Under the pieces are notes generated by a model. The model was given only the letters and a program-made list of their open reading frames with translations. It was not told where the DNA came from and ran no database searches. Positions 52,566-64,000 of a stretch of 64,000 nucleotides of DNA are shown here, one piece after another; the first letter of the stretch is position 1, and each line of letters begins with the position of its first letter. A program made the translations under genes and the position numbers. The stretch covers positions 10,696,058 to 10,760,057 of the forward strand of contig NC_066587.1 of NCBI RefSeq assembly GCF_905475345.1, in the 5' to 3' direction. Source of the DNA: Vespula vulgaris (Eukaryota > Arthropoda > Insecta > Hymenoptera > Vespidae).

Positions 52566-53684
52566 ATGCAACATGAATTGGAAATTGAGAAGAATGTTTG
52601 GGATCCTCTCAACATTTTTCACATCACTGGAGATTATAAGTACGCTGTTATTATATTAAATAGTCCTATATGTTTGAAGCACAATTTGATGCTTCAACTT
52701 TGGGAAAAAGGTTGGTGATATTTTTATGTAATAAAAACATGTGTTAATACAAATAACATTTTGTATAATCCATAGATGATATTTTGTAGCACAAGTAACT
52801 ATTACTGTCGATGGAGGTACACACAGATGGTTAAATTATTTAAAGGAACAAGGAATAGATGTACTTAATGGAAGTTATAGTAAATATGTACCAACCTTTA
52901 TTTCCGGCGATATGGATAGTTCTTCACCATATACCATCCACAGATTACAAGATATTGGTTCAAAAATTATCATAACGCCTGATCAAATGTTTACAGATTA
53001 TACAAAAGCATTAATGCAATTGGATCTTTATATTAAGAAAGAGAATATAAATGTAATAAAATTTATTTCAAACGACATTATACTTTCAATATTATACTTT
53101 TTCTATAAAAAGTATTTCTTTTTGCAGTTACATGGTATATTTGTAATAGTAGAAAATTCAGGTAGATTCGACCATTTACTTGGCAATATTAATACGCTTT
53201 ATAAAGCTGATAAAATTATACAAAATATACAGGTAATGTTTATTGGCGAAAAAAACCTGTTGTTAAGTGGATAATAGATCATTTTCTTTAGATAATACAA
53301 GTTGCAAGTGATTCATTAACATGGCTGTTAAAGCCAGGTTTTCACAGGATAAAGATACCTGACATATTGCTTCAAGAAAATAATTGGTGTGGGCTATTGC
53401 CGATAGGTGCACCTGTTAATCAGATAACGACGACTGGTTTAAAATGGAATTTAGGTATATATAATATATATAAAAAGTTATATTCATTATGGAATATAAG
53501 ATTATAATGGTTTCTAGATAATACATCTATGCAGTTTGGTGGTTTAGTGAGTACTTCAAATACGTATGACAAATATCCTGAAGTAACTATAAATACAGAC
53601 ATATCTTTAATTTGGACCATGGGGATTGAACCGTTAATGAATACTATAAATGACATGGAGAATTTGTCGATGAACGTTTATTAA
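52566..53684 (+). CDS. TPK1: Thiamin pyrophosphokinase
   Basis: This enzyme transfers pyrophosphate from ATP to thiamin, making the cofactor thiamin diphosphate in the cytosol. Exons 52566-52710, 52790-53052, 53128-53232, 53292-53454 and 53518-53684 join to 280 aa (human 243). Catalytic-domain motifs are TVDGGTHRW (about 54-62), ISGDMDS (86-92), TPDQMFTDYTKAL (111-123) and SGRFDHLLGNI. The C-terminal thiamin-binding domain has TTTGLKWNL, GGLVSTSNTYD and LIWTMGIE. A cryptic frame runs on past the exon 2 donor (AAT|GTAATA), but splicing to TTACATGG restores the family sequence LHGIFVIVE. The extra length over human is at the two ends and in small insertions. Confidence 0.96.
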
Positions 53685-54181
53685 TATTATATAGTATTTT
53701 ATTATATCTTTCTTAGTTTATTTAGTTTCTTAGTTTATTTATATTACTTATTTATGATAAAAAATCTAAGAAACTTATGAAATAAGAAAGATATATGGTT
53801 ATAATCAAAGAACTTTCATTTATTAGTATATATATAATTATTATTATTATTATACAGTAATAGAACATTTTGTTAAATTCGTATTTGTGAAATCTAGCTT
53901 ATTATTTTTAATTTGGAGCAGGTATTAATGAAATCTCAGAAATTTGTATATTAAAGCTGATTTTGATTTTTGTAAATTAAGAATTTCGAAGGTATCTTTT
54001 CGAGAATTATATGACTTTCATATACATTCTTTGAAAATATTTTATATACCTGTTTACTTGAAAGCACAAAGTACTTATTTGTTGCAAATATAAAATGAAA
54101 TTAATAATAATAAATAATTTTTTACTACAGATTACTTCAGAAAGAAATGACAAATTTAATTTTCGTTTACAAAAACATTAC
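53685..54181. other. TPK1 3' flank
   Basis: AT-rich 3' UTR and intergenic sequence. Nothing else is seen. Confidence 0.45.
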
Positions 54182-54970
54182 TTAATCCTTTGCACTCGGA
54201 TATCCCCTGAGAGAATAAATGATAAGAGAGGATTTGATATGTAGTATTGGTATATAGATTTGGTATGGAAATGGTATGCGAGTATACCTTGTACGATATA
54301 ATGAAATTTGATAAAATAAAGAAGCAATCCTAAAACTGGAGAAAGATTTTCAAAACTGAACTCAATGCGTATTGAAGCGTCGAGCATTATGGATAAATTC
54401 CTACACTAATAAATTAAAGAATCAGGAAAGTAATATTGTTTTGGTATATATCGTTTTGTGATTTCATAATTTACGATTTCTACAATTAAAGATTTCCAAA
54501 CGAATTATTTACCGATTTATTAGAACAATGGTAAAATGACAAAACACGGGTGAGTCTTATGATATAAACAGTAATGAAGACGAATTCCAGATAGTACATT
54601 TATACAGACATCTTAGAAAAAATAAATATTAATCCGAAAGAAAACGATAGTAGTGATAGTGATATCATCCAACCAACAAGAAAACGAAGAAATCTCGTAG
54701 ATAATGATAGCGATGAAAATGGTGTAGAAGAATTGCTTCAAAGTTTATCTACTGTGAAAAATTATAAGGAATAAAATTTTAATTTTTTTATAAAAAATAT
54801 GTTCCTCAATGTCTGCAAATTTATATAAATTAAGTATCATTATAATACATTACTTGGCTCCAAAGCTATCTTTTATAATATAACGTGATTCCTAAGTCCA
54901 CGTTTTCGACAAAGTGCCGCCGAGTTGTTGGTAGGTAACGTCCGGAATGGTTCCAAGTGCAAAGGATTAA
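54182..54970 (+). mobile_element. piggyBac-like non-autonomous element with TTAA target duplication
   Basis: A 789-bp unit is bounded by TTAA at 54182-54185 and 54967-54970. Just inside are inverted repeats TCCTTTGCACT(C/T)GGA, 15 bp with one mismatch. TTAA duplications and a terminus containing CCTTTGCAC are typical of piggyBac elements. The interior holds a remnant frame (54595-54774) reading SDSDIIQPTRKRRNLVD and DNDSDENG before a stop, like the acidic N-terminus of piggyBac transposases; there is no DDD catalytic core. It looks like an internally deleted copy that would depend on a transposase made elsewhere. The good preservation of both ends suggests fairly recent movement. Confidence 0.83.
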
Positions 54971-55682
54971 AAAACTTATATCTAGATTAATTATTTTTAT
55001 TTATTTTCGTACTTACTATTCCTTTTTAAAACTTATATCACAAATTAATTATACATAGAAGAATCTCTATGCTGGAAATATAAATATTTATCTTTTTCAG
55101 ACAAACAGATATATAATTCTTTTAGATATCTTTTGAATATTTATGGAAAGAAAATATTGTGTATGCAGTATTCCTACGCCCATAAAATAACATGACAATG
55201 TAACGTGTGTAAATAATACATTTATTTTTTTTATTCACGAATATCAAAATAAAAAATATTTTCATGAAATTCTTCGAAATATATTCATTGATATATGTAT
55301 TTAACACAATTATTTAAAATCTGTTAAAATATTAAATTAAAACATTAATTTTTAATTATTATTCTTGCATTAGAAAAACAAGATATATTTTTAACCAATT
55401 ACATGTATCAATGACATAGCGGGATAACAGATCAAAATATTTTAACTTCGCAATTAATTGTACGAACCTTCATCTAGACATATCTATGTACATAACGATT
55501 CAACGAAGAAGACGCGTAAACATGTTTGAAATGAGCGAAGTTGAGTGAAATGGTTGAGGTGGGGGAGGTAGAAAAAGAGTAAGGAGAGGGAAGAGGATCG
55601 TGTGATCAATGTTCTGCACGATTCGTAGCAAGGAAATACGGTTACATAAATCGTATGATTTGGCACGGTTATTCGCATATGT

Positions 55683-55771
<89 letters not shown>

Positions 55772-55966
55772 TAAAAAGCTTTTGGGGAAGGACTACAAGG
55801 TAGAAGAAGAATCGGTTGAATTATTCGACGAGACGATCAGCTGTCATTGTGTTTACATTTGTCGTTGCCGCGTCGTTAAGAGTCGACGAGGAGGACGCGT
55901 GAACATATTTGCTAGTGGTGGGGGTAACGGCCGTTGGCCAGTTCTCGACGATCCGTCGAACCGTTA
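54971..55966. other. Intergenic and putative 5' UTR of the secreted-protein gene
   Basis: AT-rich to 55480, then GC-richer. The long (GA)n at 55687-55768 lies about 200 bp before the putative start codon, in a position where GAGA-type sequence could open a promoter. No other gene is seen. Confidence 0.4.
55687..55768. repeat. (GA)n microsatellite
   Basis: About 41 uninterrupted GA units. Confidence 0.97.
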
Positions 55967-57627
55967 ATGTCGATTCGTACTTTTTTACTCATATTCCTGC
56001 TGCTATTGATACGAGCGCGGGAAAACGTGGCAAACGGTGGCGGAACAATCGAGAGATATAAAAAGTCGCGTACGTATTCTTCGCAAATGCGTCGTCAACG
56101 TAATTGGATATTATCAGGAGGAACGAGTAAGCAGCTCTTCTCTTTCTTTTTATTTTCATAATTTTATAGTTAAACGGAGATACGAATCTGTTAAAGATAA
56201 CGGTTAAATATCATTCGTTTGATTTTTTTAGAGTCACACTTTCAAACATTTTACAGCTGTTTTTCGAATTTGTTCATTTGTTCTTCTTTCAAAAGTAACA
56301 GAGATTATTACCGTTAGAAAATCTATCGAAGAATTGTGGCGACGCAATGCGGAAGTAATCGGAAATATTTTCAAACGAGAAAATAAAAAAAGGAAGTTGA
56401 AGCATTCGATAAAGTTTTCATTTAGTTCGTAGAATAATTTCAACCTGCAAAGTTCATGTCCGGTCGTTCGTCTTTAGCAGAAGACTACATCGATATCATT
56501 TTAATATACGCGCACGCGTTCGAGATTCAGGTTTGGTTGGTTTACGAACGGTTAGAACCGGGTTGATCTCGTTATCTTTTCTATGATGCGTAAACGCGTG
56601 TATTATACGTATGTATAAATGACGAAGACGATAACCTCTTAAGCAAAGACCGGTACATTACGGTACTATTTATAGTCATGTTCAAATATTTTTAAGTTCT
56701 CAACTTTCATATCGATCAAAGATATACTTAACGTTAACCGTTTCAAATAATAATTGATACATTTGAAACTAGTCAATTGAATGTCGCCGTTTACACGTAG
56801 TTACTATTTTTATTAAAAAGAAAAACAAAAAAACAATCAGTAAAGCGAACTTTTGATGGAATATATTGCTTCTAACAGGAGAACGTAGTGTTCGCGCGGG
56901 TGTGTAAGTGCGCGCGCGCGCGCGCACGTATTTTGGCGAACAATGTAGCCTCGGCTTGGCCCGGAGCATCCGCTATCGGAATGGTGTCAAGCGTCGAATG
57001 TAAATAGCCATATGAACGTAAGAATAGACACGTTAGTAGCCGAATTCGTGCTTGCCTTTTGCACACCTCTTTTGTTTCGAAAAAAGTCCTTTCTTCCTTT
57101 TTTTTTCCATTTTGTTTGTTCCGATCGAACATTTTCCACTATAAATGCAACATACGTACATATATACATACGTATTTGTTGGGTCAGATTGTTTCGCGTG
57201 TATCGAAGTACCATTTATTCTTCTTTACTATTTTTTTCTTTTTTATTTGTTAATAGTAAGTTAAGCCGCTTGTCTGATATTTTCATTTTTTCGTGGTCAT
57301 TTTGATCAATTTTTCGATATTCTATTCGATTGAAAAGGAGATATTTACGACTGTACTCTTCGATCCGTTGTATCTTCGTTCGTTAAACGTCTCGCTCAGA
57401 TATAAATAAAACACGTGGCACATCGATTTTTTTCAGAGCGTAAAAAGAATAGAGGAGCATACACGGAAGATTGACCGACGTGAGAATTTGAATCAATAGT
57501 ATTTATCGTGAGGAGTAGCTGTACTTTTCTCGCGAATCAATCGTAATTTTTTACTAAAATCCATGTGTATGTATCAGGCTTGCCCAATGACGACAAATTT
57601 GTCAAGGACGTTACATTCCTAACACAA
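55967..57627 (+). CDS. Putative secreted protein, first two coding exons (unrecognised, partial)
   Basis: I do not recognise this protein. Exon 1 (55967-56126) opens with an ATG giving a clean signal peptide, MSIRTFLLIFLLLLIRA, then a basic segment with RYKKSRTYSSQMRRQRNW. It ends ACG A|GTAAGC. A second exon (57578-57627) lies between TATCAG and GTATAT in the matching phase and adds SLPNDDKFVKDVTFLTQ. The codons are GC-richer than the flanks. The 5' side has a CpG-rich region and a GA tract, as expected for a promoter. An in-frame ATG 33 bp upstream would place 11 polar residues before the signal peptide. Later exons would lie beyond 57.6 kb, and none was recognised up to 64000. The signal-peptide exon is fairly plausible; the link to exon 2 is less so. 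Confidence 0.42.
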
Positions 57628-57751
57628 GTATATAATTTTTTTCTAAGTCTATCTTATCTTTCGTTCAGTTCATTTAGAAGTAAAGAAACATCAAGGTTCA
57701 ATTTTTGTATGTATTCTATATTGGTGATGGTGGTAGGTTTAAAGTGAAGGG

Positions 57752-57756
<5 letters not shown>

Positions 57757-57814
<58 letters not shown>
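57757..57814. repeat. (GA)n microsatellite
   Basis: About 28 GA units, 130 bp downstream of the putative second exon. Confidence 0.96.
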
Positions 57815-57818
<4 letters not shown>

Positions 57819-60747
57819 GATGTATTATTCATGATGATATTCACCACGGAACGACGACATTAAAGAGGGTGAACATTGCGGCCTATTTTGTTATACGATT
57901 CTCTCAGTTTGCTCGGTTTCACCATTCGACATTTTGCTCATAGAGCAAAACGATAAAAATACTTCAATCAAGTTTCCGTATTTCGTTCCTTTTTTAATGC
58001 ATTCCTCGAATCTTTACAAAACATGTAAAACTTCCCCAAAAAAAGGAAGGGTATTAGAAAGGAAAGACAACGTTGAATCAACGATCTCTCTTCTTAGTTT
58101 AATACCAAATTTACCAACCAGTAAAAATGAGTGATGACAATCGTTTTTATACGAACGTTTACATAAAATTTCATCGCGTGTTTTTTCAAGGCACTATAAT
58201 TTAAATATGATCCAAATCATATGTATATATCATTTTATTATTTTATATAATATATATATAATTCTATTTTCGTAATATCTATATAATTCTATAAATTCTA
58301 GTACAAGTATTAAATTAATGTATAATAATAAATTAAATTCTATCATATGCTATCTTATTATATATTAAATAATTTACACATAGTTTTTTATTATATAAAT
58401 ATTTTACTATTGTATCATTCTGAAGATATTTTATTATATGACATCAATATGAAATAGTAGAATAGATATATTGATATGATGTAATAGAATTATATAAATA
58501 TGATACAACAGAATATATATATATAATAGAATTCTATTATATAACATAATTTAGATCATACTTAACTTATACACACATATATGTACATAATAGAATTTAT
58601 ATAAAAGAAATTAATTTTATAAATTCCTTTTCCTCTGTTGTTTTTTTCTGAAATATATATGAGATATATGTACCTTAATATATCGGAATAGTATTGTCAA
58701 TAGTTCTTTAGTGTTATTTAAATATTTAATTTATTTTTTTAATTAATTTATTCTATAAATTTCCTTTCCTTCAGACGTCCTTTTTTTATCGCTCCCGACA
58801 CGAGTTTAAGATATTTGGCTTTGTCACGAGGTCCACGATATAAGAATAAAGTTATACAGGGTTTAACAGCTGTAAACGCTCGTACGATCACGAACGTGAT
58901 TATGTAAGAATGGTATTAGAATAACGTTTTAACTTGACGTTTATTACACTAGTAAGCATTTTATCAAATGCGTTCTCACACCGATGACAATCTGTCCAAT
59001 CGGTACGTCGCGTCATTTACGAACTATGATCAAAAGCTTACAACATAACGAATATGTATATAAGAAATTTTTTAGAGAAGAATTCTTAAGATCCGAGATG
59101 TATTATCTATTTAATTATATCTTTTAAATAAGCGGATTAATTCGAAGAGGTGGATTATATGAGAAAGTCGAGACGTAATACTTGTCGAGACTAAAATAAC
59201 AATTTCAGTTCCTTCTTTCTTAAATCGTTATCCGAGTTATATTTACTTTCCAAGTGCTGACTTATCAACGACATTGAATGCAAGCTTGACGTAACGTAAT
59301 ATTCGAATTACGTGTTCTTTGTATTGCGAATTCAACAAAATTGTTTAGTAAGACGATCTACGAATTTCTTGATTAATGATCGATACGTTTACAATTACAT
59401 CGATTTGATAGGTCATTTGATCGATGTATCTGTGTATTTTTTTGTTAGCGACGATATTGAAATCATTCTTTCTCGTTTATTGTTTTTCTATCTTCCTTAA
59501 GGATATCTCAACGATACTGACACTTTTATGTAATGCTGGAATATAGTGTAATGTTGGAAGATCTTGAGAGATCGTTTTTATCTGTGACTTTCACGTTTCG
59601 TTTTTATTGAATATATATACCTCTCTATTTATCTGTCTGTTTGTCTGTCTGTGTATATGTGTACGTAGGGGGTGGGTGCGTGCGTGTTACGTGCTTGTGT
59701 ATGTAGAGTTTTAAAGTAGCGTTTCTAGAGAAGTTGATCAGAGAGGCAAAGGAACGTCGACGATGAGTTTACATGGTAACGGTTTTAGGATTCGCCCACG
59801 GATACGGCTTGCTTTTTGAAAGATTTTCCTGTGTCGAATGACGTCACGCTCTGATAACGGCGAACTTAGAATATATAGACTAATAGCGACATTAACGTTA
59901 CACTTACTTACATTTAGTATGGGATATACTAATTCTAGTCGATCTTGAATCGTGGAAATACGTAATCATATTTAAGATGATGACGTACGAATATTTGAAA
60001 GAAATGAAAGGAAAGATCGATAGATGCATTTTCCTATCGACTATCATAAATCGATCATCGTAAATGCGAACTCGATTTCGATCGTATTGCGAAGGTAACG
60101 CACTCGTTCAAGAGTAAAAGTTCGATGCCCTGATCTCTTCTAACGGAGAGAGAAAGAGAAAGAGGGAGACATACATAGAAACATCATCGACTCCTTCCTT
60201 TCTTTCTTCTTACGGTCGTTGACATTTCTATACTCGTGAAGGTTCTCCTTCACGCTACATTCCATTAAGTCAGTAAACAGAGTGTAGTTTATTTGAACGC
60301 GTAGCTCTCTTCATAAGCCGAAATCGACGAGCACGTAAATCACCTTGGCGTTGAAATCGTTTTCATCCTTTACTACGTCATACAGTCTACATCTTTCTTC
60401 TTCTTCTTTTTTTTTTTTATAGGTATTTAAGTCGACTAGTTAAGCCAGAAGGGGCTATTCTCTCGTTTTGTGTTTATTTTCATTTTCTGCTCGACGATCT
60501 AACGATCGTAACGAATTTATTTTTACTTTCGCAGAAGTTTCTTCAGTTAGAAATCATTTTGTTAAATCTTCATAGTCAGTATGTTATCTCATTAAGTAAA
60601 GATAATAATAATATCGTAAGGAAAACAAGAGAGAAATTTTTTTAACGATTTTGACATCAAGAATTTATCTTATTCTGCAAGAAGAAATTATTCTAATTTG
60701 CTTGTTAATCATTTTTTTCGCTGTTTCATTCAAAAACAATTAAACGG

Positions 60748-60791
<44 letters not shown>

Positions 60792-62745
60792 GCATACCCA
60801 CCTACACATACACGCGCGCGCGCTTTTACTTCCGTATTGCTTTTGTACGTACGATGATTATGTTTGCCATGAGCAACTGAAGTTTATTTGCAATTAGGAA
60901 CCTTGTTTGCTTCCATTCGATCGAACGCTCACCATTACTTCGTCCACCAGTTTGATTAAAGGTTAACGCTTTTGTTCAGAGTCTCGAAAATTGCTGAAAT
61001 TTTTCTTTAAGCCTTGTAAAGTTTGTTGGATTCATCAATAATTTTTTCAAGTGATTTTTGGAATATAATTAACACTAGAAATATTGACAATTATTCAACA
61101 AATTGACTGCCGTGGGGGTTATCGATGTTCGGTACTCAATTTGCCAGTAACGTCGTGGGATCATCGGTGATTGATATATATACATATAGATATACACATA
61201 TATATATATATGTATGTATGTATGTATATATATTGCACTATATTATATTTATATAATTCTATTAAAAATATATGATATAATATAATATGTATATAAAATA
61301 ATATTGATTATTTAGTATATTATAGAATTTAAAGTACTAGATCAATAATATTGATTATTTAATATATCATAAAATGTAGTATTAGAGAGTATTGTTAATG
61401 TAAAATTAAAAATTTTATATGCTCATGATTTCCCTATAATTCCTATTGTTTTCGTTCCATCCAGATGAAAATTGTGTTTAGTTGTTTATGTTTTGACGAA
61501 ATGTGTAGGCTATTTACTTTGTGAAAATATTAGTTATTAAACAGGTTTTAAATGAGTGTATGATTCTCTTTCAAATGATATCTATGCTGTGCACCATATG
61601 TGCTATAAAGCTCTTATAAAATAAAATATCTCTTATCTATTATAAAGTAAAAATAAAATATAAAAAAAGAAGCAAAATTTAAATTAAAATTTAAAAGTAA
61701 TACATATACAATTCAGCTTTGTTTTAGCTACGTCATATTTGATTGGGAAATATACTAGTACAATAGAATTATGTAGATATTATGAAAATAAAATTATGTA
61801 GATTACTTAGAATATAGTAGAATATTATATATTAGAATTTAGTATGTAATAGAATAATATATATGATAAAATTTAATATTACTAAGAACTAGGGTATATA
61901 ATAGAATCATGTATATATTATAAGAAAAATGAAAAGAATAATATACATATTATATATACAGTCGTATTTATATTTTTGGAAATCTTAGGTACAATATCAT
62001 TATGAGCTCTCCAAAGAACAAATCTGTTTCAACTAATCAAGTTCATACGCATATCTTCTTTTTAGTTCTTTTTTTGCTTTTGGTTTTAGCACACATATTC
62101 ATTATTTTTTATATTATTATAGCGAGGTGAAAGATTTTAAATTATGGCCTCATGGAAAATGAGACTCGAGTTTAAACCTAATATGCTTTAGGATAAATGC
62201 AACCTTGATTATATATACAATAATAGAATGATATATACATATGATTTAGATCAAATTTGTCATAATGCTTTCAGAAAACATGTGATAAAATTTCAAGTAA
62301 ACATTTTTATTAAAACGGTTATTGTAACTAATCATCTTGACTGATTGATAAATCTAGTGTTAAAAATGTGATCGATCGATAAAGAATAATTGATTTTTTT
62401 TTTTTCATTATAATTATATTGTTTAAATAATGTAAAAACGAAAAATAAGAATACTTGTTGAAAGATTTACAAACACAAATATACGCGCGCGCGTGTTTTT
62501 TATTTCGTATTTCGTAATTGTTTATTATATTTAAACAGAGAAAGATTTAGTAATTTTTAAAGAATTATTGTAACATCTCGTTTCAACGAGTCAATAATTT
62601 TCCGGATTTAACGTGACTCCGTAATTTTCCATACGACTACTGCTAGTAATTGCAGGGAAACTCGTAGTACGACGAGAGAAGTTACATCAATCGTGGCCTA
62701 TCGGAATTATTTAAGTACACGTCAGGCTTTGCTATTATCGACTGA
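57815..62745. other. Non-coding, simple-repeat-rich region
   Basis: No supported gene. It may be intron of the gene starting at 55967. 58200-58740 and 61200-62000 are extremely AT-rich. (AT)n lies at 60751-60786 and tatg-repeats at 61206-61229. 59640-59880 and 60240-60420 are GC-richer without recognisable coding content. Confidence 0.4.
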
Positions 62746-62747
62746 AT

Positions 62748-63125
62748 CGACACGAATGCACTCACACGTACGCGTATACGTAAATATATAGGGTGGGCTG
62801 AAAAGTAATATTACAAATTGTTTATATTGCAAGTTTTTATACTAGAACTACCAAACCTATAAAAATGACGGATTTCAGATTTCTTGTTTTATAATTTACT
62901 AAAATCATAATCATTATAAATATGTAATAACTAAAATCTAGTTGCCTTTATTTATTATTGTAAAATAAATAAATTAAATCAACACGAACATACTCGCACG
63001 TATACGTAAATATATAGGATGGATTGAAATTCATAATCATTACCGTTATAATCATAACAAACATGTAAATGTAATATCTAAAATTTTTTCTTTTATTTAT
63101 CATTATAAAATTAAATAAATTAAAA
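62748..63125. repeat. Imperfect tandem duplication (226- and 152-bp units)
   Basis: The block from gacacgaa through cgtatacgtaaatatatagg at about 62748-62791 recurs at about 62975-63017. Both copies continue through an ataatcatt block and a tttatttat...aaataaatta block. The first copy has about 75 extra bases, beginning near gggtgggctgaaaagtaat. Confidence 0.7.
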
Positions 63126-63784
63126 ATCACGATTAATAAACTGTTTTTTCAAGTACCCATCAAATTAACGGATATGATCAAAGTAAATCGGTAGTTTTAA
63201 TCGAATAAAAAGAAACGTTAGATTCAAACAGAGCGAACGATTCGAGTAAGAAATCGAAAGATCATGTGGTAGGACGGTTTCTTTTTTTTTACTTCGAACT
63301 TTCACTTTCAACGATAAGAAGTCATCGTCTTTACGAGCACGATGATGTTAAAAGGTTAATAGAAAACTCACCTTTTGATATGAGTCCACGAAGAACACGT
63401 CCATATTCATTTTTTTTTTTCCGTAGAGACACTTCTCGCGAAATTATTTTGTTCTCTAACAATAAATAAAAAATATACTTGTCTTCTGAAGTCGCGGTTG
63501 GTTTCAGTTTCACACTGCGCTCCTTTGTTCGCTTTACTCTACATTCAAAGCTGTGAGCGTTATCGGCTTATTATTTTGACAAAGAAGGAGGGCAGCACGA
63601 ATAGTAAAAGAAAACGTCATTGTCGGTAAAGTCAATTTCTTTGATATCCTCGACTAATTACGTATATTAAATGAGTTGTCTATAATTAGATGTATCTATG
63701 TAATAATGTGAATTTGCATTCTCGTTTGGACGGAGAAAGTCGAGTCGAGAAGCATGGATAAAAGATACATACCTATATATATAG

Positions 63785-63830
<46 letters not shown>

Positions 63831-64000
63831 CAATATATCCATTCATATATATATATAACACATATTCTTGTTTTAAAGACATAACCTCTCTTAAGAACGT
63901 CGATGATCTCGGATGTCTAAGCGGACACTTTGCGGTTTCCTTTGTCGTACATGGGCAGATGTATACATACGTATGGTTATTAAGGTCACTCAACGTTGAT
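63126..64000. other. Right-edge sequence without supported gene
   Basis: Contains (AT)n at 63787-63822 and mixed-composition sequence. No exon or RNA gene is recognised. Confidence 0.4.

Noticed and set aside
55782..55967. Plus-strand 61-aa frame with a Cys/Gly-rich stretch
   Set aside because: It lies in the putative 5' UTR, ends at the start codon of the signal-peptide frame, and has no ATG-led family match.
1..64000. tRNA genes, rRNA, CRISPR arrays, operon-like or bacterial defence systems
   Set aside because: No cloverleaf with A/B boxes, no spaced direct repeats and no prokaryotic gene organisation were seen. All strong genes are intron-containing animal genes.

Overview
The window looks like AT-rich nuclear DNA from an insect, probably a hymenopteran (bee or wasp). 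The reasons are many short GT-AG introns of about 60-120 bp, very long (GA)n/(CT)n and (TA)n microsatellites, decayed mariner, LINE and piggyBac relics, and protein-coding genes that all have clear animal orthologues. The species assignment is inference. Exon boundaries were set by hand from splice sites and reading-frame continuity. There are no signs of bacterial, viral or organellar sequence.

Layout. 1-1686 (-): gamma-tubulin complex component 5, running off the left edge. 2910-11068 (-): inositol-trisphosphate 3-kinase, whose 6.4 kb first intron holds a dead mariner. 11-24 kb: a gene-poor stretch with microsatellites, a dead LINE fragment and a few GC-rich promoter-like patches. 24345-26773 (+): equilibrative nucleoside transporter. 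27742-28998 (-): protein-L-isoaspartate methyltransferase, tail-to-tail with the transporter. 30023-30249 (-): an unrecognised small ORF with a DRE box about 400 bp upstream. 32703-33879 (-): Rab14, head-to-head with PITHD1 at 35474-36516 (+). 36765-37110 (-): dead transposase. 37841-42824 (+): SLC16 monocarboxylate-transporter-like protein. 43645-46842 (+): LAMP1. 49028-49787 (+): small type II membrane protein with a glucosidase II beta-like domain. 50147-51326 (-): C2orf69 homologue, head-to-head with thiamin pyrophosphokinase at 52566-53684 (+). 54182-54970: piggyBac-like non-autonomous element. 55967-57627 (+): possible first two coding exons of an unrecognised secreted protein. The rest, to 64000, is microsatellite-rich non-coding sequence.

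The genes are ordinary housekeeping and membrane-traffic functions: microtubule nucleation, inositol phosphate signalling, nucleoside and monocarboxylate transport, protein repair, Rab14 and LAMP1 endolysosomal traffic, ER glycoprotein handling and thiamin activation. They are neighbours, not an operon or pathway cluster. I found no convincing new multi-gene system. The items most worth a second look are the unrecognised secreted-protein exons at 56-57.6 kb, the small ORF at 30.0 kb, the hydrophobic N-terminal extension on PIMT, and the well-delimited piggyBac-like element.
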